DNA of 64,000 nucleotides from Bacteroidota bacterium. Its GTDB lineage: Bacteria > Bacteroidota > Bacteroidia > Bacteroidales > JAAUTT01. A program made the translations under genes and the position numbers. The stretch is taken from positions 1 through 64,000 of the forward strand of contig JAIFLU010000041.1 in the NCBI GenBank assembly GCA_020048915.1, read 5' to 3'. The notes beneath the pieces are model-generated. The model was not told the DNA's origin and ran no database searches. It was given only the letters and a program-made list of their open reading frames with translations. Below are positions 25,031-33,740 of the stretch, one piece after another. How positions within the stretch are numbered: position 1 is the first letter of the stretch; each line of letters starts with the position of its first letter.

Positions 25031-25862
25031 TAACTTTAGGAATATTGCATAAGTCCGTCTGAATAAAATCAGGCTTTATAGAAATAGCTTCTTCTAAAAT
25101 CTCTTCGCTTTCGAGCGTCCAAAGCTGAATTTTCAAGCCATGCTTATGTAGCAATGAAATGTGATCGGAAGTAATCTCATCTTTAAACATATATTCGAAC
25201 GAAATGCCACTAAAGCCTTTCTCCAGGGCAATTCCCATTCCCCGATCGAAATCGCCGAAAGCAGTTAAGTATGTTTCTATATCTTTATTTCGGTTTTTGA
25301 TATAAGTTAGAAAAGTAGCAGTCTCCGATTCTACCATTACATGTTTTACACCGTGTTTTTTTGTTAGCTGCAAAATTCCATCTGCAACAACATTAAGCTC
25401 CCCAATCATATCGATGTTGCCTATATCACAGGGAGTCCATGCTTTTGCGTCGATCGAAATATATTTGTCGGGAAAAGAATCAGCCATCAATTTGAAAACT
25501 TCTTCTAACCGTGTAAAATTGTCCTCTGGTCCAAGACAGGAATCAAGCTGCGAAATTGAATTATCGGATGTTTCCCTAAAGCAGTTAGTATTGTAATTTC
25601 CGCAGGATGGCAGCAGGTAATCGTGGCTTAACCAAACGGTATTGTTTATGGAAATTTGAACGTCGACCTCAATGCCATCAAGTCTTTTCAACCCTTCATA
25701 AACGGCTTCTAACGTATTGGGCGTAAAGCCACATTCTCCGTTTCCTTTATGGGCGAGTGTTCTGGTCGCGGCACCTATGTTTTCACTGAAACGATCATAA
25801 TATTTTATCTTTTCACATGACGAAAAGCTTAAAAGAATGATTATTCCAATAATTAAGCGCAT
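25020..25862 (-). CDS. Glycerophosphodiester phosphodiesterase-family lipoprotein
   Basis: This 280-residue protein starts with a lipoprotein signal (lipobox LSFSSC, lipidated Cys16). The GDPD TIM barrel follows with '[19 protein letters not shown]', 'GIEVDVQIS' and 'WLSHD', the expected catalytic His, Glu-x-Asp metal ligands and second His. The C-terminal '[12 protein letters not shown]...DFIQTDLC' is also typical. It would release glycerol-3-phosphate from glycerophosphodiesters in the periplasm or at the outer membrane. It follows the small secreted-protein gene with a one-base overlap, and both lie downstream of ispE. Confidence 0.85.
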   Translation of the reverse strand: MRLIIGIIILLSFSSCEKIKYYDRFSENIGAATRTLAHKGNGECGFTPNTLEAVYEGLKRLDGIEVDVQISINNTVWLSHDYLLPSCGNYNTNCFRETSDNSISQLDSCLGPEDNFTRLEEVFKLMADSFPDKYISIDAKAWTPCDIGNIDMIGELNVVADGILQLTKKHGVKHVMVESETATFLTYIKNRNKDIETYLTAFGDFDRGMGIALEKGFSGISFEYMFKDEITSDHISLLHKHGLKIQLWTLESEEILEEAISIKPDFIQTDLCNIPKVITN

Positions 25863-26377
25863 TATAGTTTGAAATTATAGGTTAAACAAGCATTAAGGAG
25901 GAGTTTTTTGGGCCAGCCTGCATGCTCGAATGTAAGACGTTTATAATCTAATACTACCATAAGAACCGGGCCTATTTCGCAATTGAGGTAGTTATTTGGG
26001 TTTAAATAAATGATTTTCCCCAGAGTTGGTTGTATCGATAATGTTTTCCATAGATATCTCTGATCGTTCATCTGCCAGTAAAACAGTTTCTGATTGAAAG
26101 ACCAGGTTGAAGGCATCTCTTTGTTCTTTTTACATGGCAACCTCCATTCATTCGAAAGTGTCATCGCCCAATACTTTTTAGCATTTATTAAATTAAAAAA
26201 GCTTCCAATAGCTACCCCGGCAGATAGATTAGGGAGGTAGTTGTATCTGAAACCGGCATGAATGGCTTCATGGGAGCCAATTCCGGCAAATAGCGACATA
26301 CGATTATTATCCTGTCCCCAGACATTTGATTGCGCTAATAAAAAAGTAATTACAACTATTCGGATTCGCAAAGTCAT
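25862..26377 (-). CDS. Small secreted, probably outer-membrane beta-barrel protein
   Basis: This 171-residue protein has a signal peptide ending near VWGQ (about residue 22). Alternating hydrophobic/aromatic strands follow ('MSLFAGIGSHEAIHAGFRYNYLP', 'LSAGVAIGSF', 'LSIQPTLGKIIYL'), and the protein ends LTYNFKL with the C-terminal aromatic typical of outer-membrane barrels. I do not recognise the family. It sits 16 bases after ispE and overlaps the GDPD lipoprotein gene by one base, so the three are probably one transcript. Confidence 0.65.
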   Translation of the reverse strand: MTLRIRIVVITFLLAQSNVWGQDNNRMSLFAGIGSHEAIHAGFRYNYLPNLSAGVAIGSFFNLINAKKYWAMTLSNEWRLPCKKNKEMPSTWSFNQKLFYWQMNDQRYLWKTLSIQPTLGKIIYLNPNNYLNCEIGPVLMVVLDYKRLTFEHAGWPKKLLLNACLTYNFKL

Positions 26378-26393
26378 TGAACGTATATAAACA

Positions 26394-27215
26394 CTAGAGC
26401 AAACCTTCCCAATAAAAGCAATCCTTAAAACTTTCCTTTAAATTCTGCGGATCACGAAAGATTCCAAATACGGTAGAGCCACTGCCCGACATGCATGCAT
26501 ATATTGCCCCTATTTCGTAAAGCTGCTTCTTGATATTCTCAATTTCTGGATGGTTTGAGAAAACAGTTACTTCGAAATTGTTTTTCAGGTTGTTTTTCCA
26601 ATCCGAAACAGGCTGTTTTACCATTTCCAATAGCGTTATTTCGGGAAATCCTAATTTCACTCCTTTGTATGCTTCTGCTGTTCCTACTGATGTGGCAGGC
26701 TTTACCAGAACCAACGAATGTCCTTTCAAACTTAGTTCAACGGGCGAGAGAATTTCGCCTCTTCCGGAGCCCAACATTGGCTGATTGTATATAAAAAAGG
26801 GACAATCGCTTCCAATTTTTGCTGCATAGTTGGCCAGAACATCTTTTGAAAGGTTGAGGTCAAACATATCGTTCAATAAGGTGAAAGTAAAAGCGCCATC
26901 GGCAGAACCGCCTCCTAAGCCGGCCCCCATGGGGACTACTTTGTGCAAAATAATTTTTACGGGAGGCAGGTTGAAGTCGGCATCCAATAAATGATATGCT
27001 TTCACACACAGGTTTTTTTCAGCGCTGCAATCAATATTAATTCCTGTACTTTCGAACTCCACCTTTTCGGATTGTTTTTTTTCGGATGGTAAAATTTCAA
27101 GTAAATCGTGCAGCGGAATTGGAAAAAAAACGGTCTCAATATTATGAAAACCATCGGAACGTTTTTCGGTAACGTACAAGCCAAGGTTTATTTTCGAATT
27201 AGGAAAAACCAACAT
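26394..27215 (-). CDS. ispE: 4-diphosphocytidyl-2-C-methyl-D-erythritol kinase
   Basis: This is a 273-residue GHMP-family kinase of the non-mevalonate isoprenoid pathway. It phosphorylates CDP-methylerythritol at the 2-OH. The ATP-binding GHMP motif 'PMGAGLGGGSADGAF' lies at about residues 91-105. The N-terminus 'FPNSKINLGLYVTEKRSDGFHNIETVF' and the C-terminal 'YACMSGSGSTVFG' are both diagnostic. The length is slightly short of the usual 280-300 but all motifs are present. It is divergent from thpR and heads a probable three-gene unit. Confidence 0.94.
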   Translation of the reverse strand: MLVFPNSKINLGLYVTEKRSDGFHNIETVFFPIPLHDLLEILPSEKKQSEKVEFESTGINIDCSAEKNLCVKAYHLLDADFNLPPVKIILHKVVPMGAGLGGGSADGAFTFTLLNDMFDLNLSKDVLANYAAKIGSDCPFFIYNQPMLGSGRGEILSPVELSLKGHSLVLVKPATSVGTAEAYKGVKLGFPEITLLEMVKQPVSDWKNNLKNNFEVTVFSNHPEIENIKKQLYEIGAIYACMSGSGSTVFGIFRDPQNLKESFKDCFYWEGLL

Positions 27216-27304
27216 ACTGTTTTTATTTGCGAAGATAAATATTATTCGAAGTTTTTTTGTAGGTTGGTATTCAATAAGACTGAAAACCTTTTGAGTCCCG
27301 TTGC

Positions 27305-27859
27305 ATGAAACGCACCTTTATTGCCCTGAATATTCCTGTTCCGGATAATTTGTTAAAACAAATATTTGCCTTTCGCGAAGAATTGAAAGGATTGATTGTA
27401 AAATGGGTAGAACCGCATAATTATCACCTTACGCTGGCGTTTCTGGGGGACACCACGCCTGTTCAAATTCAAAATATTTCTGTTTTACTGCAAGCTATTG
27501 TTTGCAAATACAAACCTTTTAACTTTCGTTTTAATGAAATTGGAGCATTCAAATCGTTGAAAAATCCCCAGGTAATTTGGCTCGGAGGAAATGAACCTGA
27601 GAATTTAGGCGACATTGTAGCTGAAATACGGCTGATGCTTGTTGAGAATGGATTAGAACCAGAACAGAAAAAATTTAAAGCTCACCTGACTTTGGGAAGG
27701 GTGAAAGAGGTTTTTCAACATAACCTGGAGAAGCTTTCGGTCGGATTCCAGCCTGAATTATTAAGTATTATTCCTGCTGATACGTTGGTGTTTTATGAGA
27801 GTACTCTTACACAATCGGGGCCGATTTATAAACCGATTAGGATTTATAAACTCAGTTAG
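27305..27859 (+). CDS. thpR: RNA 2',3'-cyclic phosphodiesterase (2H family)
   Basis: This 184-residue protein has the two catalytic HxT motifs of the 2H phosphoesterase superfamily: HLTLAFLG (H41, T43) and HLTLGR (H127, T129). The N-terminus KRTFIALNIP is typical of ThpR/LigT. It hydrolyses 2',3'-cyclic phosphate RNA ends and in vitro can ligate tRNA halves through 2'-5' bonds. The length is normal. It is a single-gene unit facing the sulfatase gene, with a shared terminator between them. Confidence 0.9.
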   Translation: MKRTFIALNIPVPDNLLKQIFAFREELKGLIVKWVEPHNYHLTLAFLGDTTPVQIQNISVLLQAIVCKYKPFNFRFNEIGAFKSLKNPQVIWLGGNEPENLGDIVAEIRLMLVENGLEPEQKKFKAHLTLGRVKEVFQHNLEKLSVGFQPELLSIIPADTLVFYESTLTQSGPIYKPIRIYKLS

Positions 27860-27927
27860 GAAATATCTAATTTATCAGGTTTTTAATTGGAGGTATCAGA
27901 TTACTATCGGATCTCGATTTAAATGAA

Positions 27928-27958
27928 AAAGCCATCAGCTTGAGGGCTAATGGCTTTT
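27928..27958. terminator. Bidirectional terminator between thpR and sulfatase
   Basis: Arms 27928-27935 and 27950-27957 form an AAAGCCAT/ATGGCTTT stem around a 14-base loop that can pair further. It is flanked by an A run on one side and T's on the other, and lies between convergent genes. Confidence 0.65.
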
Positions 27959-27979
27959 AATAATTGCATATTTACTCTT

Positions 27980-29683
27980 TTACTTTATTCCGAAACTACC
28001 TTTGGTTATATCACTATCCTTATAACCATAGCGTACCGCTTTTATCTGAATAGTATAGTTCCCGGGTTTTAACCTGAGCGGTCCGTTATACAATAACCAT
28101 CGGGGATTCACTCCGTCTTCGAGCGTATAGACAATGGAAGCTCCATGTGTTGGGCAATAGAAAGCCAAAGTCATTGGGGAAGAGTAGGTTCCGCCGGTAC
28201 GGTAGTTTTTCGATCCGCGATCTTCCACTGCATTCACAATAAAATATGGAGCATCGGTAACCGGTTGCTTTCCGCCGGGCCACATCATCTCCACCATTTC
28301 GGGTTCGTTCATACGGCCCAGATCGTTGGTCTGAATTGCCCACTCATCCTGAGCTTTGCGCATCTTCTCCAGAATGGGTTTATATTTGGGATCTCTGGCA
28401 AGATTGTTTATCTGGTTAAGATCAGCTTTTATATCATACAACTCTTCGGGAGGCCGCGATGGTGCCATCCAGCTCTTCTGGACTTCATTGAGTTTCCCTT
28501 CGGCATCAAGTCGCATCATCTCTTGCATAATAGGCATATTATTCAGGTAGGGAACCCAGATATTAAAAGGTTCATTTGGATAAAAGTTGCGGATGTAAAG
28601 AAAATCCTTCGAACGTACCGAGCGGATCATGTCATACGACTCATCCACCCGGTCGCGGGCTCCGAACACAAGCTCTCGCTGCTTGCCGGTTTGTTCGCCC
28701 AGAAAAGGGATTCCCTGCATATGTACTGGAACCTGCACATTGGCCATCGAAAGTACGGTAGGCCCAAAATCGATGGAGCTGATTAGCTGATCGTCGATAC
28801 TCCCCGGTTTCAGGGTTCCGGGCCATCGGATGATAAGCGGTATCTTCAAGCCAGAATCATACAACCAGCGTTTGGCTCGTGGCAGCCCATCTCCATGATC
28901 GCCCCAGAAAAACACTATGGTATTTTCGGCCAGCCCTTCCTTTTCAAGTTCTTTCAACAAACTGCCCACCATCGAATCGAGCTCGGCTGTATTATCGTAT
29001 GATTTCGCAAGGTTTTTCCGCACAATCTCATTATCGGGATAATAAGGAGGAACATTGATTTTGCTGATATCGGTTTTCACGTTGCTTATGTCCCAGTTAT
29101 GACTTTCGTGTGTACCTAAGTAGTTAAAAACAGCAAAGAAAGGCTGGTTTTTGTCGGGACGATTTTTGTAATGTGCCGTTTTGCTGCAATCGTCCCAAAT
29201 GCTTGCCGGAACAGGGTCTTTTGCAAACTGGTAATCGGTTTTATTGTTGTTGGTGCAATAATAACCAGCAACCCTGAGGTATTCGGTAAACGCTTTCACA
29301 TAGTGAGGAGGAACGGCGGTAAATTCAACCGGATTATCCACCGAGCGGCGGTACGAAGTGGTGCGCATGTGCATGCACCCGATGGAGGTCTGGTACATGC
29401 CTGTTATAATTCCTGCGCGGCAGGGAGCGCTTATTGCAGCCGAAGTGAAAACATTATCATAGCGGGTTCCCTGCAAAGCGAGGCGATCAATATTCGGGGT
29501 CTTCGCCACCGGATCGCCATAGCAGCCCAAATGGGAACTGAAATCTTCGGTTGATATCCAGAGGATATTGGGGTGTGAAGATGTCTGTTGGGTAGCCCCC
29601 ATACTTTTTGCCGACAAAGAGACTAGCCCAGAAAGCGCTACCGGCAGCAATCCAAAATATTTGGTAACAAGAGATGTCTGCAT
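27980..29683 (-). CDS. Serine-type sulfatase with chitobiase-type C-terminal domain
   Basis: This 567-residue secreted sulfatase starts at ATG 29683 (MQTSLVTKYFG), which gives a clean signal peptide ending near SMGA; the longer frame to 29779 adds an unlikely N-terminus. The S1 signature reads SAPCRAGIITG with Ser85 as the residue converted to formylglycine. 'NILWISTEDFSSHLGCYGD' provides metal ligands, and 'TSIGCMHMRTTSYRR' follows the signature. The pattern resembles N-sulfoglucosamine sulfohydrolase-like enzymes (tentatively S1_8). The last 65 residues resemble the CHB_HEX_C domain ('PTHGASIVYTLEDG...PGNYTIQIKAVRYGYKDS'), perhaps a binding module. It has its own candidate promoter and a terminator, so it is probably a separate transcript at the end of the PUL. 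Confidence 0.88.
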   Translation of the reverse strand: MQTSLVTKYFGLLPVALSGLVSLSAKSMGATQQTSSHPNILWISTEDFSSHLGCYGDPVAKTPNIDRLALQGTRYDNVFTSAAISAPCRAGIITGMYQTSIGCMHMRTTSYRRSVDNPVEFTAVPPHYVKAFTEYLRVAGYYCTNNNKTDYQFAKDPVPASIWDDCSKTAHYKNRPDKNQPFFAVFNYLGTHESHNWDISNVKTDISKINVPPYYPDNEIVRKNLAKSYDNTAELDSMVGSLLKELEKEGLAENTIVFFWGDHGDGLPRAKRWLYDSGLKIPLIIRWPGTLKPGSIDDQLISSIDFGPTVLSMANVQVPVHMQGIPFLGEQTGKQRELVFGARDRVDESYDMIRSVRSKDFLYIRNFYPNEPFNIWVPYLNNMPIMQEMMRLDAEGKLNEVQKSWMAPSRPPEELYDIKADLNQINNLARDPKYKPILEKMRKAQDEWAIQTNDLGRMNEPEMVEMMWPGGKQPVTDAPYFIVNAVEDRGSKNYRTGGTYSSPMTLAFYCPTHGASIVYTLEDGVNPRWLLYNGPLRLKPGNYTIQIKAVRYGYKDSDITKGSFGIK

Positions 29684-30044
29684 TAGGATAAGTTTTGTAG
29701 TTATGGCTAACAAATGTAAAACTTGCCAGAAGCAATTCCAACAAGGTAATTCAAATTTAAGCAGTAATATAGAATTCAATATTTAATTAACGATTCAGCG
29801 AAAAATTTACTTTTTTTAACTTCAATTACTTCCTTCAAATTCACTCACTCAAAAGAGCTATTGAATGCCCTAACTCTTCTTCGCCACTCAACGGTTTTAA
29901 ATGTTTCTATAAATTATTTGGAACAAGGATAATTATCCTCGGAGTCGCACCCTTCAACACTATTATCTTTCTATCTATATTCCACTCCTCTGATATCTGA
30001 CAATAATTACTAAATGTCTGATTCAATAACTAAAATCGGCACTA
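29684..30044. other. 361-base intergenic region between sulfatase and GH92
   Basis: No gene is seen. It holds a candidate promoter for the downstream sulfatase (listed) and a perfect 14-base palindrome AGGATAATTATCCT at 29926-29939, which could be a protein-binding site or the base of a weak hairpin after the GH92 gene. There is no T-run terminator. Confidence 0.5.
29711..29741 (-). promoter_or_regulatory. Candidate promoter of the terminal sulfatase
   Basis: On the minus strand TACATTTG (29711-29718) matches TAnnTTTG and lies 28 bases before the sulfatase start. A TTG at 29739-29741, 20 bases further up, fits a -33 element. Confidence 0.45.
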
Positions 30045-32300
30045 TTAGTTATACATAAACGAAGGAGGTGCATCCTCTGGTTTTGCCCCCCACTCTTTAT
30101 TGGCTTTGTTACCCATGATTAAATACAACTCGCCGCCATTTTTAATATCATCATGACTAAACCAGGGCTTTCCCCAGTTAACGCCATTCAATTTTGCCGA
30201 TTGTATGTATTTATTCTCAGTACCTGCGTTTTCAGCAATGATTTTGAATTCTTTCCCATTGGACAATTGGATAACAGATTCTCTGAAAACCGGGCTTCCA
30301 ATATTATAGATCGGCAATCCGGGAGTTACAGGATAAAAGCCCAATTGCGAAAAAACAATAAAGGCCGACATACCACCACCGTCTTCGTCACCCGGGATAC
30401 CGAGTAAATCGTTGCGGAACCATGTATCCAGCAAGGTTCTGATTCTTTTCTGTGTTTTCCAGGGTTGACCTGCATAATTGTATAAATATGGGATATGAAG
30501 TGAAGGCTCATTTGCCATCGAAAATTGCCCCACATTGCCGGTATGGTCAGGAAGTTGCGCATAAAATTCAAATTTACCTTTGCCTAATGGTTGAGAGAAC
30601 ATGTCATCCAGATTTTTGATAAAATTCTGATTACCATGCATCAGATTTATTAAATCGGCAATATTATGTTGTACATCCCAACGGTAAATCCAGGCATTAT
30701 TTTCTCCATAATAGCCTCTTGCCCCCTGTCCTCCGGAAAAAACATAATTAAATGGTTGAATGAAATTTCCCTTATTGTCTTTGGGATGAAAAAACTGGGT
30801 TTTGGGATGAAACAGGTTACGATAGTTAAATGACCTGTTTTTAAAGTATTCAAAATCATTTGTATTTCCCAACTGTTTTGCGATTTGCGCAAGGCACCAA
30901 TCATCATAGGCTGTTCCCAATGTTACGGCCACCGGTTGCCTTCTCTCAAAATGGTGTACTTCCGGAATTGTTTCAGCTTCTCCTTCTCTTAATGCCGGGA
31001 TATAGCCATGTTCTTTATAAAACCTGTCCATCTCACCGGCAGGTTTGCCCGACCATGGAGCAAGTGTCTTCTCTGTAATACCTCTTTTGCAGGCTTCGTA
31101 TGCTTTCTTTAAATCAAAATCTTTAAGACCTTTAGTATAAGCATCAATTACCGTTGCAACGGCGTGATTTGAATTCATTCTCCGGCTGTCGCCAGTAATC
31201 TCCGGAAATGTTGGCATCCAGAAATTATCCATTTGTCCGGCCATTCGGATAAATGAGTGGATGATATTCTGTTCCATTTCAGGTTCAGTAATAACCCTGA
31301 GCGGATGGCTGGCCCGATAGGTGTCCCAAATCCAGTCATCGGTATAAAATGGTTTTCCTTCATCGTTATGAACCTTGTTGTCGAAAGCACTGTAGTAATT
31401 CCCATCTTCCGAAATGCAAACAGGTCGCTCATACGTGCGATAAACCGAGGTGTAAAAAACAGAAAGCTCATTTTGAGTCCCTCCGCCTACATTTGTTTTC
31501 AGCAATGCTTTGTTCCAGATTTCCCGGCCTTTTTGTGCGATTTTTTTCAGATCGTAATGAGGGATTTCCCTAAGTAGATTTTTTGCAGCTTGTTCTTCGC
31601 TGATAAACGAGATTCCATACCTGACCATTAGCGAACTGGTATGATCAGGATATTTTAATACCAAACAGGCATTCTTTCCCCTGGCTATATTTGCATTTTC
31701 TCTTACTTTATCATTTATCAAGGCCACCTGATTCATTGGTTTTGTTTCCGGTTCGAGATAAATAAAAACCTTTGTGTTGTTTTCCAGTTGCTGATAGCCG
31801 GTAATTGCTGTGCCATTCCATTTTAATTCGCCATCCTTTGAATTAATAATAAGCGAAAGCGGTTCCTTTTTATTAAACTCCATGCTGTATATGGCCGCCT
31901 GATGAGAAACAGCATATTCTATGCTGGTCTGTTGATCATCGAGATAAACAGAATAAGAGTATGGTGTTACTTTTTCGAGATCGTAACTGAAGGGGATGAC
32001 AGGTTTTAAATCTTTATCACTTCCTTGCCAGGGACTTAGATTGAAAGCAGATCTGCCCCGATGGCTGGTAACCACCAAAGGTAACCCTTTAATTAAATCG
32101 CCGGTAAAGTCCGACCGTTCAGGGTAAACTCGTAACATACTGTTGGGCAAATGAATGGTCGGAAAAGTTGGAACCAACAGATGGCTGATGTTTCCCATGT
32201 ATGGATTTACGTAATCAACAGGTTCATTTTGCAGTTGTGAATATCCCACCTGTGTTAGCAGAAAAAAGGACATCATCCAGAGAGCAATTCTTGTTTTCAT
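30045..32300 (-). CDS. GH92 exo-alpha-mannosidase-family protein (copy A)
   Basis: This 751-residue secreted protein has a signal peptide ending near GYSQ. It has the GH92 layout of an N-terminal beta-sandwich and a C-terminal (alpha/alpha)6 barrel. Visible family motifs are 'DDWIWDTYRASHPL', 'SMANEPSLHIPYLYN' (the Glu of NEP is the family general acid) and 'GIPGDEDGGGMSAF' (the acidic residues that activate water in this calcium-dependent inverting family). GH92 enzymes remove alpha-1,2/1,3/1,4/1,6-linked mannose or phosphomannose caps. The N-terminal 'NPYMGNISHLLVPTFPTIHLPN' differs from classical members and matches copy C in this locus, so linkage specificity is uncertain. The start is 15 bases from the stop of the upstream sulfatase, indicating co-transcription. 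Confidence 0.92.
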   Translation of the reverse strand: MKTRIALWMMSFFLLTQVGYSQLQNEPVDYVNPYMGNISHLLVPTFPTIHLPNSMLRVYPERSDFTGDLIKGLPLVVTSHRGRSAFNLSPWQGSDKDLKPVIPFSYDLEKVTPYSYSVYLDDQQTSIEYAVSHQAAIYSMEFNKKEPLSLIINSKDGELKWNGTAITGYQQLENNTKVFIYLEPETKPMNQVALINDKVRENANIARGKNACLVLKYPDHTSSLMVRYGISFISEEQAAKNLLREIPHYDLKKIAQKGREIWNKALLKTNVGGGTQNELSVFYTSVYRTYERPVCISEDGNYYSAFDNKVHNDEGKPFYTDDWIWDTYRASHPLRVITEPEMEQNIIHSFIRMAGQMDNFWMPTFPEITGDSRRMNSNHAVATVIDAYTKGLKDFDLKKAYEACKRGITEKTLAPWSGKPAGEMDRFYKEHGYIPALREGEAETIPEVHHFERRQPVAVTLGTAYDDWCLAQIAKQLGNTNDFEYFKNRSFNYRNLFHPKTQFFHPKDNKGNFIQPFNYVFSGGQGARGYYGENNAWIYRWDVQHNIADLINLMHGNQNFIKNLDDMFSQPLGKGKFEFYAQLPDHTGNVGQFSMANEPSLHIPYLYNYAGQPWKTQKRIRTLLDTWFRNDLLGIPGDEDGGGMSAFIVFSQLGFYPVTPGLPIYNIGSPVFRESVIQLSNGKEFKIIAENAGTENKYIQSAKLNGVNWGKPWFSHDDIKNGGELYLIMGNKANKEWGAKPEDAPPSFMYN

Positions 32301-32315
32301 TAGCTTTGTATTGTA

Positions 32316-33719
32316 TTATAATGGATTGTGAATAGAATGCATATATTTTTCATATTTTCTGATCAAATCTTTTTTAATCTGAGGATATTTATCAGACACA
32401 TCAATGCTTTCCGCAGGATCATTCTCCAGGTCGAATAATAGCATTTCCCCATCTATTCTTCCCGGCTTGACACCTGGGTAATCAGCTGGAGTTGCCTGAG
32501 CAAAAGGAGCAATAATGGTTGTACCATCAGGCCCTCTTTCGTCTTTCCAGTTTGTCAGGTTAATTTCCCGGTAAAAGTCAGGTTTTTTCAGAAACAATTT
32601 CCATTTTCCATCCCGGATGGTTCGTATGGTTGTATCTTTCATCGAAAAGACAGGTGAATGATTGTCTGATTTGCCTTTAATTATCGCTGAAATATTCTGA
32701 CCATCGAGTTTTATTTCCGGATTAGTTTTGATACCTGTCAGTTTCATCAAGGTTGGCATTATATCAAGCGACCAGCAAGGTGTTTCAACTTTTTTCTGCT
32801 GCGGAAATTCTTTTGGATAACTGATGATAAACGGAACACGAATTCCCCCTTCCCAGTTTGTGGCCTTCATACCTTTTAAACCGCCCGTATTTCCGCCATA
32901 CCAGGGGCCGTTATCCGACATGAAAATTATTATTGTGTTATCGAGTATACCCAATTTCTTTAATGCATTAACCACCTCACCAGTTGACCAATCAAGTTCT
33001 TTGATAACACTGTTATATAATTCTTTAGAATTCCCCTGTGAATAAAAATTATCGGAGGCTGCCAATGGTTTGTGAGGCATGGCATGTGCCAGATAAAGAA
33101 AAAATGGTGAATGTTGATTACTTTCAATAAAATTCAATGCTTTGGCTGTATATTTTTGGGTAAGTAATCGCTGATCCACCTTATGTTCAACAGTATCCAT
33201 ATTTTCGATGATCTGGACAGGGCGCATATCGTTCGAATACAGGATTCCGTAGTACTCATCAAAGCCATGTTTAACAGGAAAATATTCAGGTTTATGTCCC
33301 AAATGCCATTTGCCGATGCACTTGGTGCGATAACCTGCGCCCTGAAAAAGCTCAGCCATTGTAACTTCAGAAGCTTTTAATCCAATGTTATTAATTCCAG
33401 CATCGGGTGCAGGATTTTGAACCATTCCGTGCCGAAGCGGAAATCGTCCTGTAAGCAAACTTGCTCTGGATGGAGCAGAATAAGGTGTTGGAACATAAAA
33501 ATTGGTAAAACGAACGCCTTTGTCTGCAAGAGCATCTATGTTTGGCGTTTGTATCTGATTTTTATTATAACATGAGATTTCGCCATAGCCCATATCATCG
33601 GCTAAAATAATTATGACATTGGGGTTTTTTGCGGCCAATGAAACACTCTTGCCTGATAGCAGAAAGCCATTCGTAACCAGGGATGTTGTAAGAAGAAATG
33701 ATCCGGAGATAATTTTCAT
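32316..33719 (-). CDS. Serine-type sulfatase
   Basis: This 467-residue S1-family sulfatase has a signal peptide (about residues 1-30). 'VIIILADDMGYGEISCY' supplies the first calcium ligands, and the signature SAPSRASLLTG has Ser81 as the future formylglycine. 'IGKWHLGH' and 'MSDNGPWYGGNTGGLKGMK' are further conserved active-site segments. The sequence resembles arylsulfatase A/N-acetylgalactosamine-sulfatase-type enzymes that act on sulfated sugars, but the sulfate position is not predictable. It lies between the GH92 copy A gene (15 bases) and the GH99-like lipoprotein gene (21 bases) in one transcript. No T9SS domain is present, so it should act in the periplasm. Confidence 0.92.
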   Translation of the reverse strand: MKIISGSFLLTTSLVTNGFLLSGKSVSLAAKNPNVIIILADDMGYGEISCYNKNQIQTPNIDALADKGVRFTNFYVPTPYSAPSRASLLTGRFPLRHGMVQNPAPDAGINNIGLKASEVTMAELFQGAGYRTKCIGKWHLGHKPEYFPVKHGFDEYYGILYSNDMRPVQIIENMDTVEHKVDQRLLTQKYTAKALNFIESNQHSPFFLYLAHAMPHKPLAASDNFYSQGNSKELYNSVIKELDWSTGEVVNALKKLGILDNTIIIFMSDNGPWYGGNTGGLKGMKATNWEGGIRVPFIISYPKEFPQQKKVETPCWSLDIMPTLMKLTGIKTNPEIKLDGQNISAIIKGKSDNHSPVFSMKDTTIRTIRDGKWKLFLKKPDFYREINLTNWKDERGPDGTTIIAPFAQATPADYPGVKPGRIDGEMLLFDLENDPAESIDVSDKYPQIKKDLIRKYEKYMHSIHNPL

Positions 33720-33740
33720 GATTTCTAATTTTTTCGGAAA

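Noticed and set aside
28145-28786. Plus-strand 213-codon frame opposite the terminal sulfatase
   Set aside because: The minus strand carries all sulfatase motifs across this stretch. The antisense product has no recognisable features.
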